From the NCBI RefSeq assembly GCF_900142665.1, contig NZ_FRBR01000001.1:682001-746000 (forward strand): a DNA stretch of 64,000 bases, written 5' to 3'. The notes beneath the pieces are model-generated. The model saw only the letters and a list, made by a program, of their open reading frames with translations, was not told the DNA's origin and did not search any database. A program made the translations under genes and the position numbers. Of this stretch, positions 43,520 through 52,464 are shown piece after piece; position 1 is the stretch's first letter, and each line of letters starts with the position of its first letter. The stretch comes from Roseovarius pacificus. Lineage in GTDB: Bacteria > Pseudomonadota > Alphaproteobacteria > Rhodobacterales > Rhodobacteraceae.

Positions 43520-44271
43520 GCCTGACCCAAACCCGTTTCCACGATGCGCTGCTGACCGGCGCGCAGTTGGCACCCGACGGGCTGAGCGACGGACAGGGCC
43601 GACCGGCCGGACGGCGGTTTGACGTCTATCGCAACAATGTTGCCGTCAGCCTGACAGAGGCGCTTGAGCAGGGATTTCCCGCCGTACGAAACCTGATCGG
43701 GCCCGACAGGTTCAAATCCATGGCAGGCCGGTTCCTGCGGCAACACCCGCCGGAAACCCCCATGATCATGCACTATGGCGCGGCCTTCCCCGCCTTTCTG
43801 GAAGCCGCCGAACCGCTGGCGCATATCGGTTATCTCGGCGACGTTGCGCGGCTTGAGCAAGCCCAACGCGAAGCCTATCATGCGGCGGATGCCACGCCCG
43901 TCGACGCCGCCGCACTCTCTGCCTTGCCGCCCGACGATCTGGTGCGATCCCTTGTGCGGTTTGCCCCTGCGCTCCGTCTGATACGCTCGGCCTGGCCGGT
44001 GCTGGCGATCTGGCGCTATGCCACGGAACCCGGTACGCCCAAACCGGCCGCCATCGCTCAGGATGTCCTGATCACCCGCCCGGACTTCGACCCTGAACTG
44101 ACCGACCTGCCCCAGGGGGGTGCGAGCTTCGTCACGGCACTCATGAACAACAGCACGCTGTCCGCCGCGCTGGACACGGCACTGAGCGATGCGCCGGACT
44201 TCGACCTGCAAAACATGCTGGGCCTGCTGCTGCAACGTCAGGCCATAGCCGCCATAACCCCGTCGGAGTGA
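43516..44271 (+). CDS. bufC: DUF2063 putative DNA-binding/partner protein (BufC-like)
   Basis: A 251-residue protein. The N-terminal ~100 residues are DUF2063-like ([59 protein letters not shown]). The C-terminal part is a winged or beta-rich region. In MNIO pathways this protein acts as a recognition partner that delivers the precursor to the enzyme. The start overlaps the bufB stop by four bases. Confidence 0.9.
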   Translation: MSLTQTRFHDALLTGAQLAPDGLSDGQGRPAGRRFDVYRNNVAVSLTEALEQGFPAVRNLIGPDRFKSMAGRFLRQHPPETPMIMHYGAAFPAFLEAAEPLAHIGYLGDVARLEQAQREAYHAADATPVDAAALSALPPDDLVRSLVRFAPALRLIRSAWPVLAIWRYATEPGTPKPAAIAQDVLITRPDFDPELTDLPQGGASFVTALMNNSTLSAALDTALSDAPDFDLQNMLGLLLQRQAIAAITPSE

Positions 44272-44274
44272 CCC

Positions 44275-44898
44275 ATGAGTGCCCTTCTAAATCTCTATCA
44301 CGATATCGTCTCAAGGCTTGAAAGGGCCGACGGGCTGTTGCCGCTACTGGCCCGCATCCTGTTCGCTGCCATCCTGACGGGATATTTCTGGGCCTCGGGC
44401 CTGACCAAGCTGGGCTCTGGTCCATTGGGTTTTTTTCGCCCCGGTACAGGGGCTTATGCGCAGATATTCCCCCGCGCGATGGAAGCCGCGGGATATGACA
44501 GTTCGCAACTCGGCCTCTTTCACGGCCTTGTCGTTCTGGCTGGAACCTGGGCCGAATTCATCCTGCCCCTGTTGATCGTGATCGGCCTGTTCACCCGCCT
44601 TGCCGCGCTCGGGATGATCAGCTTTATCACCTTGCAGAGCCTGACCGACCTCTATGGTCACGGCGCATTGTCCGATCCGCTGACTCTGGGCGCATGGTTC
44701 GACAAGGCGCCTGACGGGATCATCCTCGATCAGCGAGCTCTGTGGGTGTTCCTGCTGCTGGTACTGGCGATCAAGGGGGCGGGGGCAGTATCGCTCGACC
44801 GCGCCCTGCTCAGAAATGCGCCTTGGGCTCGTCCGGTTTCCCGGCAGCCAGCGCCAGAAGACCGCCAAGCGCGGTACAGCCGATCGGGAACATGGTGA
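44275..44898 (+). CDS. DoxX-family membrane protein
   Basis: A 207-residue inner-membrane protein with four helices (LARILFAAILTGYFWASGLT, LVVLAGTWAEFILPLLIVIG, LAALGMISFITLQSLTDLYG, LWVFLLLVLAIKGAGAVSLD). This family often accompanies bufABC and may link redox or metal transport to the product. It starts 3 bp after bufC, so it belongs to the operon. Its last 89 bases overlap the convergent gene at 44810. Confidence 0.88.
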   Translation: MSALLNLYHDIVSRLERADGLLPLLARILFAAILTGYFWASGLTKLGSGPLGFFRPGTGAYAQIFPRAMEAAGYDSSQLGLFHGLVVLAGTWAEFILPLLIVIGLFTRLAALGMISFITLQSLTDLYGHGALSDPLTLGAWFDKAPDGIILDQRALWVFLLLVLAIKGAGAVSLDRALLRNAPWARPVSRQPAPEDRQARYSRSGTW

Positions 44899-45178
44899 AC
44901 ACGCCGAAATCGAAGGCGTAGAACATCGCCGCCGCCGAGAGCAGCATCAGCACCCCGCCCCAGAGGGCGCGAATCCTGGCCATGGCGCCTCCGGCAATGG
45001 CCAGAAGCGGCGCGAAGAAGCTGACGAAACGAATCAACCCGACACGCTCCACCTGCGTGGCCAGCCCTTCTATCTCACCGTATTCATTGATGAATTCGGT
45101 ATAGCCATAGCTGAAGAAGCCCACCAGCATTGCGAAAAGCCCGCCGATTATTCCCAAGACCAGGGCCGCGTTGCGCAT
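44810..45178 (-). CDS. Four-helix membrane protein, unknown (DUF4064-like)
   Basis: A 122-residue membrane protein. Three or four hydrophobic helices (ALVLGIIGGLFAMLVGFFSY, LIRFVSFFAPLLAIAGGAMA, LWGGVLMLLSAAAMFYAFDF, MFPIGCTALGGLLALAAGK) are separated by a small polar loop (ATQVERVG). It resembles DUF4064-type small membrane proteins. The 3' end overlaps the DoxX gene on the opposite strand by 89 bp. Function unknown. Confidence 0.7.
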   Translation of the reverse strand: MRNAALVLGIIGGLFAMLVGFFSYGYTEFINEYGEIEGLATQVERVGLIRFVSFFAPLLAIAGGAMARIRALWGGVLMLLSAAAMFYAFDFGVFTMFPIGCTALGGLLALAAGKPDEPKAHF

Positions 45179-45223
45179 GTCGCTCTCCTTGTTGCTGCCG
45201 TCCAGATAGGCACCGGGCGGCGT

Positions 45224-45538
45224 TTATCCAAGCAGGGCGGCCTGAACGTCCTTGCCCCAGCCGAGATACAGACGGCCCTGCGATTCGATCAGGGGGCGCT
45301 TCATCAGGGTTGGGTGATCCGCAAGCAATTCCAATGGGTTACGCTGTCTTTCCGTGTCATCCAGCCCGCGCCATGTGGTCGAGCGGGTGTTGAGCAACGC
45401 TGCCCCGAATTGCGCGTGCGCGGATTTCAGCAGGTCTTGCGGCACCCCGTCGGCGCGGACATCCACGAACTGCGCATCCGGCAATGATTTCAAGGCCTTG
45501 CGGCAGGTATCGCAGGTTTTCAAACCATACAGAATCAT
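45224..45538 (-). CDS. ArsC/Spx-family reductase-like protein
   Basis: A 104-residue thioredoxin-fold protein starting MILYGLKTCDTCRKALKSL, with the active CxxC at residues 9-12. Length and the conserved RTTWRGLDD-like (RSTTWRGLDDTERQRN) and LMKRPLIESQGRLYLGW segments match the ArsC/YffB/Spx group, which reduces small thiols or disulfides rather than proven arsenate. The start at 45538 is the fold start. The gene is on the strand opposite the cold-shock gene. Confidence 0.85.
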   Translation of the reverse strand: MILYGLKTCDTCRKALKSLPDAQFVDVRADGVPQDLLKSAHAQFGAALLNTRSTTWRGLDDTERQRNPLELLADHPTLMKRPLIESQGRLYLGWGKDVQAALLG

Positions 45539-45753
45539 GGCGTTCCCCCTTTTGGGTGCCTGATTAACGGGCAGTGCGGCGCAGGTCACGCGGGTTTTGC
45601 TTGCTTTTTACATGACCCGTGTAATCATCGTTTTCGCTGCATTGGTCAAAACCTGTCCGCCTTCGAATTTTCGCAGTTGGATCAAAGGCTTGCCCGGTCG
45701 GCACTATGGCCCGGCATACTTCCGGGGAAGCGAAGTGAAGAAGGAGAGACGGC

Positions 45754-45960
45754 ATGCCAACAGGCACCGTGAAATGGTTCAATACCACCAAAGGCTACGG
45801 ATTTATCGAGCCTGATCAAGGCGGTAAGGATGTTTTCGTCCATATTTCGGCGGTCGAACGCTCGGGGCTGACGGGCCTCGCGGACAACCAGAAAGTGGGC
45901 TACGAACTGCAAGAAGGACGTGACGGGCGCGAAATGGCAGCCGACCTCAAGCTACTGTAA
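45754..45960 (+). CDS. Cold-shock domain protein
   Basis: A 68-residue single cold-shock domain. RNP1 is GYGFIEPD, RNP2 is VFVHISAV. It is an RNA chaperone that binds single-stranded mRNA. AAGGAG lies seven bases upstream of the start. The region beyond its stop carries a hairpin and GTAC element C. Unlike typical cold-shock genes, no long 5' UTR hairpin is obvious. Confidence 0.96.
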   Translation: MPTGTVKWFNTTKGYGFIEPDQGGKDVFVHISAVERSGLTGLADNQKVGYELQEGRDGREMAADLKLL

Positions 45961-45983
45961 CCAAACGATATTTTCAGGCCATC

Positions 45984-46011
45984 GCAGCGGCGCAGGCGAT
46001 TGTGCCGCTGC
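45984..46011 (+). terminator. Hairpin after the cold-shock gene
   Basis: GCAGCGGC pairs with GCCGCTGC (8 bp) around a 12-base loop, 23 bp after the stop codon. The following AATTG has no long T-run, so termination would be weak or Rho-assisted. Confidence 0.45.
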
Positions 46012-46098
46012 AATTGCGTGTGACTCACCCCGCGCGTCCCCTCTGATACGGGCGTTTCAAAGCGGGGTTCGGTCGCGCCCCCGATAGCGTAGAGTTTC

Positions 46099-46178
46099 GT
46101 ACGTTTTGTACGAAGTGTACGCGTGTTTCGTACGAAAATTGGGCGGGTCCGGCGGATATGTGTCCATCATGGGCGCAA
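46099..46178 (-). repeat. 80-bp GTAC-tetramer intergenic element, copy C
   Basis: Read on the minus strand from 46178: TTGCGCCC start, then GTAC tetramers beginning 45 bases later with spacings 13, 9 and 9 (plus-strand positions 46130, 46117, 46108, 46099). It lies between the convergent cold-shock and thyX genes, in the same orientation as thyX and 109 bp past its stop. Confidence 0.85.
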
Positions 46179-46267
46179 ACCGGGAATTTGGGCCGTTCTT
46201 CGGGATGACGCGAGTCCGGCAACAGCAGCGACCGGGCGAGGCATGATGCGCCCCGAGGGATGGGGGT

Positions 46268-46287
46268 GGTGCGCATGAATGCGCACC
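46268..46287 (-). terminator. Hairpin immediately after thyX
   Basis: GGTGCGCAT pairs with ATGCGCACC around two bases, directly following the thyX stop. The minus-strand sequence after it is not T-rich, so this could be a Rho-linked end or a REP-type palindrome. Confidence 0.4.
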
Positions 46288-47196
46288 CTACGGTTCGATG
46301 ACACCCATGAACTCTCGCCATTCGCCCTTGGACATGCCCGAGCTTTCCTGTGTCACCTCTTCGCCTTTCAGCATCCGGCGGACGCAATCGAGCGCGGAGG
46401 AGGAGAGCGTCGCGCCGCCCATGCGGTAATCCTCGAACGCCTTGTAGGCGGCGGGCACCCAATCGGCCACGATGGCGCAGATCGCGTCGGCATAGACGCG
46501 GATCTCGTACTGGGCGTGGGCATCGGCGCGCAGGCGCAGGAAGTGCAGCAGGTTGTGCAGATCGACCTTCCAGTACCATTGCGTATAGACATTGGCGGGC
46601 AGGTTCATGCGGGCCAGTTCACGGGCCAGCCCCTGTTGGCCGTCCTCGGAAATCATCTGTTCGTAATGGTCATAGCAGCGCATGGCGTCATCCTGAAGGA
46701 TGCGCAGCACACGCTGAGCCTCGTCGCCTTGCAGGGCCTCGCCCCGGCCCTGATTGTTGGTGGTGGATTGCGCGGCCAGCGCATCGGGCGCGGGAATGTA
46801 GAACTCGCGATCGAGGATCGAATAGCGCGCCGAGTATTCGTTGACATTGGCGGTGCGGTGGCGAATCCACTGGCGCGCGACGAAGACGGGCAGTTTGACG
46901 TGCAGCTTGACCTCGCACATCTCGAACGGGGTCGAGTGCCAGTGGCGCATCAGGTAGCGGATCAGCCCCTCGTCATTGCTGACGGATTTGGTGCCCTTGC
47001 CGTAGCTCACGCGCGCGGCCTGACAGATGGCGGCATCGTCGCCCATGTAATCGACCACCCGCACGAAGCCGTGATCCAGAACCGGATGCGCGGTATAAAG
47101 ATGGCGCTCCATCCCCGGCGCGACGGTGCGCAGGGTTTCCTGCGGCTGGCTGCGCAGGGTGTCGATTTCGGCCTGTTGCTCGGGCGTGAGGGGCAT
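46288..47196 (-). CDS. thyX: FAD-dependent thymidylate synthase
   Basis: A 302-residue enzyme making dTMP from dUMP with methylene-tetrahydrofolate, NADPH and FAD. The ThyX motif RHR-x5-EYSxR is present as [15 protein letters not shown] (~residues 113-127). Other conserved parts are [20 protein letters not shown] and [16 protein letters not shown]. The ATG at 47196 yields the usual length. ThyX is one of several folate-linked genes in the window; GTAC element C lies beyond its 3' end. Confidence 0.96.
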   Translation of the reverse strand: MPLTPEQQAEIDTLRSQPQETLRTVAPGMERHLYTAHPVLDHGFVRVVDYMGDDAAICQAARVSYGKGTKSVSNDEGLIRYLMRHWHSTPFEMCEVKLHVKLPVFVARQWIRHRTANVNEYSARYSILDREFYIPAPDALAAQSTTNNQGRGEALQGDEAQRVLRILQDDAMRCYDHYEQMISEDGQQGLARELARMNLPANVYTQWYWKVDLHNLLHFLRLRADAHAQYEIRVYADAICAIVADWVPAAYKAFEDYRMGGATLSSSALDCVRRMLKGEEVTQESSGMSKGEWREFMGVIEP

Positions 47197-47370
47197 GGCG
47201 AATCCTTTCGGTGCGTTCGGTGCGTCGCGAGTCGAAGCTTACTATATCTTGCGTTGCCGCCCAGAGGAAACGCCAATATCGGGTGGGCAGTGCGCCAATT
47301 GGCGCGGGTGGCTCGACATGGGCCATGACAGGCCTATTGTGACAGGGAACGACATGAACGGAGGCACGCG

Positions 47371-47799
47371 ATGCGCATCAGGTATCTGCATACGATGGTC
47401 CGGGTGAAGGACCTTGAGGAAAGCATGAAATTCTATGGCCTTCTGGGGCTGAAGGAAACGCGGCGGATCGACGTGGAGGCCGGGCGGTTCACGCTGGTGT
47501 TCATGGCCCCCGACGGGCAGGAGGAATGCCCTGTCGAACTGACCTGGAACTGGGACGGGGACGAGGGGCTGCCCTCGGACAGCCGCCATTTCGGGCATCT
47601 GGCCTATGAGGTCGAGGATATTTACGCCATGTGCCAGCATTTGCAGGACAACGGCGTGGTGATCAACCGCCCGCCCCGCGATGGGCGGATGGCCTTTGTG
47701 CGCAGCCCCGACAATATCTCGATCGAACTGTTGCAGCAGGGGACGGCGCAGGAACCGCAGGAGCCCTGGGCCAGCATGGAAAACACCGGCCATTGGTAA
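47371..47799 (+). CDS. gloA: Lactoylglutathione lyase (glyoxalase I)
   Basis: A 142-residue glyoxalase-fold enzyme detoxifying methylglyoxal with glutathione. It starts MRIRYLHTMVRVKDLEES. Likely metal ligands are His7 (YLHTM), Glu57 (CPVELTWNWD), His74 (GHLAYEV) and Glu121 (NISIELLQ). The pattern matches bacterial GloA (~135-145 aa). The start is set by the family start. The following secreted VWA-like gene begins inside its last codons. Confidence 0.94.
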   Translation: MRIRYLHTMVRVKDLEESMKFYGLLGLKETRRIDVEAGRFTLVFMAPDGQEECPVELTWNWDGDEGLPSDSRHFGHLAYEVEDIYAMCQHLQDNGVVINRPPRDGRMAFVRSPDNISIELLQQGTAQEPQEPWASMENTGHW

Positions 47800-48569
47800 G
47801 GCTGGCGGCACTGGCCGGGGTCCTCTGGGCCTGCGGGGCATGGCCGGCAGCGGCGGCCTGCCGGCTGGCGCTGGTGCTGGCGCTGGACGTGTCCTCGTCG
47901 GTGGACGAGATGGAATACCGGCTGCAACGCGCGGGGCTGGCGGCGGCGCTGAATGCGCCGGATGTGCGCCATGCGGTGTTGCGGGGCGGCAATGGGCATG
48001 TGGCGCTGACCGCCTATGAATGGAGCGGGCGATACCGGCAGCGGGTGTTGCTGGACTGGCAGGCGCTGCATGGGCCGCGCGATATCGACCTTGCGGTGGC
48101 GGCGCTGGCGCAGGGCGAGCGCGAAGAGCGGATGCACCCCACGGCGATGGGCTATGGCCTGGGCTATGCGGCGACCCTTCTGGAGCGGGCGCCGGACTGC
48201 GCGCGGCGCGTCATCGACGTGTCGGGCGACGGGGTGAACAATGACGGGTTCGGCCCGCGCCTGGCCTACAGGCATTTCCCGCTGGACGGGGTCACGGTGA
48301 ACGGGCTGGTGATCCTCGGGCACGATCCCGAGGTGGAGGCGTTCTATCGCCGGGAGGTGATCCGCGGGCGCAATGCCTTTGTCGAAGTGGCGCAGGGGTT
48401 TCAGGATTTCGAAACCGCCATGACCCGTAAGCTGTATCGTGAACTGAGCGACATCATGCTGGGCGCCCTGCCCGACACCACGCCGCCGGGCAAGCGATAC
48501 GCGCAGGTCAGTAGATATAGCGGATCTGATCCGTCCAGTAGCGTTCGACCCGGCGCAGGGCCGCGGTGA
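47793..48569 (+). CDS. Secreted DUF1194-type von Willebrand factor A-like protein
   Basis: A 258-residue protein inferred to start at TTG 47793, overlapping the gloA stop. The start gives a signal peptide (VRLAALAGVLWACGAWPAAAA). A VWA-like MIDAS motif DVSSSVD lies at ~residues 34-40, and DVSGDGVNNDGF and LAYRHFPLDGVTVNGLVIL follow. This fits DUF1194, periplasmic, function unknown. Ribosome-binding support is weak; a CTG start slightly downstream is also possible. The end overlaps the MarR gene by 62 bp. Confidence 0.75.
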   Translation: MVRLAALAGVLWACGAWPAAAACRLALVLALDVSSSVDEMEYRLQRAGLAAALNAPDVRHAVLRGGNGHVALTAYEWSGRYRQRVLLDWQALHGPRDIDLAVAALAQGEREERMHPTAMGYGLGYAATLLERAPDCARRVIDVSGDGVNNDGFGPRLAYRHFPLDGVTVNGLVILGHDPEVEAFYRREVIRGRNAFVEVAQGFQDFETAMTRKLYRELSDIMLGALPDTTPPGKRYAQVSRYSGSDPSSSVRPGAGPR

Positions 48570-49005
48570 TCTGGTCGATCCCGTCGGCCCCCAGCACGCC
48601 CTTGCCCTGAAGCCCGTCGGCATGGCGGGCGAACAGCCCGGCGACGATATCGCGGATTTCGCGCCCCCGCGCGGTCAGCCGCACCCGGACCGAGCGGCGG
48701 TCGATCTCGCAGCGCTGGTGGTGCATGTAGCCCATCTCGACCAGTTTCTTGAGATTGTAGCTGACATTGCTGCCCTGATAGTAGCCTCGGGTTTTCAACT
48801 CGCCCGCCGTGACCTCGTTATCGCCGATATTGAACAGCAACAGGGCCTGAACCGCGTTGAGCTCCAGAACGCCGACGCGTTCGAATTCGTCCTTGATGAC
48901 ATCGAGCAGCAGGCGGTGCAGCCGTTCGACCAGTGACAGGGCATCGAGATAGCCCAGCATGAACCCCTGCTGATCGGCCGTGGCCAGTGGTGTGTGCAAA
49001 CTCAT
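48508..49005 (-). CDS. MarR-family transcriptional regulator (LdtR-like)
   Basis: A 165-residue dimeric winged-HTH regulator. The DNA-binding part contains TAGELKTRGYYQGSNVSYNL and LVEMGYMHHQRCEIDRRSVR, including the conserved wing RRSVRVRLT. The GYYQGSNVSYNLKKL helix is close to that of alphaproteobacterial LdtR, which controls L,D-transpeptidase and stress genes; this assignment is tentative. It overlaps the 3' end of the DUF1194 gene. An inverted repeat upstream (49082-49104) may be its operator. Confidence 0.85.
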   Translation of the reverse strand: MSLHTPLATADQQGFMLGYLDALSLVERLHRLLLDVIKDEFERVGVLELNAVQALLLFNIGDNEVTAGELKTRGYYQGSNVSYNLKKLVEMGYMHHQRCEIDRRSVRVRLTARGREIRDIVAGLFARHADGLQGKGVLGADGIDQITAALRRVERYWTDQIRYIY

Positions 49006-49081
49006 TTCCGTCTCCGTGCGATGCTGTTGGCAGCGACACTGAGCGAAAATGCCGAAAAATCGGTAAATCCCGCCAAAGACC

Positions 49082-49104
49082 GATAAAATGCGTTCGATTT
49101 TACC
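49082..49104. promoter_or_regulatory. Possible MarR operator upstream of 48508 gene
   Basis: GATAAAAT-N7-ATTTTACC is an imperfect dyad (7 of 8 matched) with a second GGTAAA at 49061-49066. It is 77 bp before the MarR start codon and overlaps the sdhE stop. Autoregulation is inferred. Confidence 0.35.
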
Positions 49105-49363
49105 GCGAGGCGTCGGAGTCCTGCGCGATACCGGCGATCAGGCTGGCGAAGGGATCGGGTGCGGGGGCCTGCCCCGTCACCCATTGATAGAGGTCCTGAT
49201 CGTTTTCCGACAACAGGCGGTCATAGACATCCAGCTGCTCGGGCGTCAGGGACTCGAGCCGTGCATCGGCATAGCGGCTGAGGATGATATCCATTTCCTT
49301 GATGCCGCGCCGCATCGAGCGCATGCGCAGCCGCTTGAGCCGGGTCTGGCGGTCTTCAGGCAC
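49100..49363 (-). CDS. sdhE: Succinate dehydrogenase assembly factor (FAD flavinylation)
   Basis: An 87-residue protein with the diagnostic RRGIKEMD motif (residues ~18-25, from SMRRGIKEMDIILSRY) and YDRLLSENDQDLYQWVTG. It assists covalent FAD attachment to SdhA in the cytosol. Its start overlaps the preceding XRE gene's end by 8 bp. Confidence 0.95.
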   Translation of the reverse strand: MPEDRQTRLKRLRMRSMRRGIKEMDIILSRYADARLESLTPEQLDVYDRLLSENDQDLYQWVTGQAPAPDPFASLIAGIAQDSDASR

Positions 49364-49760
49364 CGGCCTCGTCCCTGAGTTTGGCGCGCAGGCTTTTCTC
49401 GAGCCGGCCCAGACGATCGGTATATTGCGCCAGATGGGTGCGGATATCGCGAATCTCGGTCAGCATCTCGACCACGTCCGAGGACAGTTCGCCCGCTTCG
49501 TTGGGGCCGTCGGGGCCATCGCCCTCGCCCGAGAGGAGCCACAAAAGGGAAACGTTCAGCAGCCCCGCCATCATCGACAGCTTGTTGGCGCGCGGTTCGC
49601 TCAGGTCGTTTTCCCAGCCCTTCAGCGTCTTCAGCTTGACGCCGAGGCGCTTGGCCAGTTCGGCCTGGCTCATGCCGGCCTGTTCGCGGGCACCGGCGAC
49701 GCGGTCGCCGAATGTGGTGGCCTCGGGGTCGAACCAGCCGTCGTTGGCTTCGGTGTTCAT
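49356..49760 (-). CDS. XRE-family DNA-binding protein
   Basis: A 134-residue protein. The HTH is at residues ~18-75 (FGDRVAGAREQAGMSQAELA, LGVKLKTLKGWENDLSEPRA). The C-terminal ~45 residues look coiled (VVEMLTEIRDIRTHLAQYTD), suiting dimerisation. AAAGGA six bases upstream supports ATG 49760; a TTG two codons earlier is also open. Its partner is sdhE, which overlaps it, so respiratory control is possible but not shown. Confidence 0.85.
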   Translation of the reverse strand: MNTEANDGWFDPEATTFGDRVAGAREQAGMSQAELAKRLGVKLKTLKGWENDLSEPRANKLSMMAGLLNVSLLWLLSGEGDGPDGPNEAGELSSDVVEMLTEIRDIRTHLAQYTDRLGRLEKSLRAKLRDEAGA

Positions 49761-49797
49761 CTTCAATCCTTTCCGGTCATCCGTTCAGAATGGTTGA

Positions 49798-51057
<1,260 letters not shown>

Positions 51058-51072
51058 TCGGGGGCGGTAACG

Positions 51073-51477
51073 ATGGCCGGAGACCTGCCGGACTATTATT
51101 TCAGGGTGCGCGAGAACGGTGCGTTCGTATTTCGCGTGGACACGGAAAACCGCCAGCGGCGCATCGACATGGACCAGATCGCGGTGGTCAACATCCGCAA
51201 CGGCCAGATCAAGCCGCATGGCGAGCGCGACCTGACCGACGAGGATTTGCAGGTCATCAAGGACTGGATGGAAGACCGCGCCGCGCTGCTGGCCGAGCGT
51301 GATATCGACGACATCCACCGGGCGGTGGATTACCTGAACCAGACCACCCACTGGGCGCAATCGCGCGCCAGCGACGAACAGCTGGAACACGTCACCGACG
51401 CCCTGTTGCTGGCGATGCACGACCTGCGCACCGTTCTGGTGCGCAAGAAGGCCGACCGCCTGCTGAAGGACGAGTGA
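51073..51477 (+). CDS. Uncharacterised acidic cytosolic protein
   Basis: A 134-residue protein. The N-terminal half has beta-strand character (YYFRVRENGAFVFRVDTENR, IAVVNIRNGQIKPHG) and the C-terminal half is helical (DLTDEDLQVIKDWMEDRAAL, EQLEHVTDALLLAMHDLRTV). It follows aspC by 15 bp, probably in the same transcript. No family recognised; it probably occurs widely in Rhodobacteraceae. Confidence 0.72.
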   Translation: MAGDLPDYYFRVRENGAFVFRVDTENRQRRIDMDQIAVVNIRNGQIKPHGERDLTDEDLQVIKDWMEDRAALLAERDIDDIHRAVDYLNQTTHWAQSRASDEQLEHVTDALLLAMHDLRTVLVRKKADRLLKDE

Positions 51478-51508
51478 TACGAAAACGCTCCGCTCGGGCA
51501 GGCCCGCC

Positions 51509-51871
51509 TTAAAGCGCCTCGCGCAGCTGGGCTGCGAGGGTCATCGGATCGAAGGGTTTGGTGATCACCTTGAGAGCGCCTTCCAGCAGGAGGGTTTCCG
51601 AGAACGAGTCCTCGGCCTTGGCCGTCACGTATATGGTCCCCACATTTTCCATGCCGGGCATTCCGGAAATGGCGGCGTGCACCTCCCGGCCGGTCATGTC
51701 GGGCATCATGAAATCCAGCAAGAGCAAATCCGGCTGAAAAATCTGTGCCGCCTCGATGGCCGACGGGCCGTCATGACATTGCCTGAGTTCGAAATCCTCG
51801 GCGAAGGACAACGCGATATCAACGATCGTCCGAATATCTTCGTCATCTTCAACGTGAAGAATCTTGCGCAT
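51509..51871 (-). CDS. Single-domain response regulator (CheY-like receiver)
   Basis: A 120-residue receiver domain. The acidic pocket is EDDED (near residues 8-12), the phospho-acceptor Asp in LLLLDFMMPDMTG (~residue 53), Thr in IYVTAKAE (~82) and Lys in ITKPFDP (~104). There is no output domain. It probably shuttles phosphate with the Hpt protein encoded 245 bp upstream. The start at 51871 is the canonical receiver start (MRKILHVEDDEDIR). Confidence 0.9.
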   Translation of the reverse strand: MRKILHVEDDEDIRTIVDIALSFAEDFELRQCHDGPSAIEAAQIFQPDLLLLDFMMPDMTGREVHAAISGMPGMENVGTIYVTAKAEDSFSETLLLEGALKVITKPFDPMTLAAQLREAL

Positions 51872-52116
51872 TTCCGTAACCTGCCTCTCGTCGTGCGACC
51901 GGCTCATGTTGCGCACATGTGGCCGGGCCAGACGTCTGTTTTCTCAAGGTTTCGATTTACCACTCCACCAATCAACCTGTCCTGAACAGTACCGAACCGC
52001 TTTGATTATGTTTGTTTTGCGGTTTCAGCGCAATTACCGGCCAACCGGGCCGGTGATCGGGAACATTTTTCGTCCACGTCTCCATCGCGGCGTCGGGCCC
52101 ATCGGCATCGGGCGCC

Positions 52117-52464
52117 TCATACCGCGTCCTGATCGAGCACGACCTCCATTTCATCCAACAGAGTCTCGACCTTTTGTATAACCGTCGCGGGATCGGCCGA
52201 GGCATCCCCCGCAATCGTTTCCGCCTCGCGGGCGGCATCGCCAATCGCGTCGAACCCCAGGGATGGGGCAACCCCCGCCAGATTGTGCGCCTTGCGGGCG
52301 ATTTCCTGAAAGGCGCGGCTTCGGTTCTCGGCGGTCCGGCAGTATTGCAGCAACGCCTCGATATCCAGAATACGCTCTTCCAGCGTATCGACGAACTTGA
52401 TCCTGAGCGAGGCAATCGCCTCGTCTATCCTCTGCCGTTCCCTGGTTTGCAGGTCATGCGACAT
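52117..52464 (-). CDS. Histidine phosphotransfer (Hpt) domain protein
   Basis: A 115-residue all-helical protein. The phospho-accepting His is in KAHNLAGVAPSLGFDAIG (~residue 56), where the usual HxLKG reads HNLAG. It should relay phosphate between the receivers on either side. Its start overlaps the end of the upstream REC gene by 11 bp, so both are co-translated. Confidence 0.85.
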   Translation of the reverse strand: MSHDLQTRERQRIDEAIASLRIKFVDTLEERILDIEALLQYCRTAENRSRAFQEIARKAHNLAGVAPSLGFDAIGDAAREAETIAGDASADPATVIQKVETLLDEMEVVLDQDAV

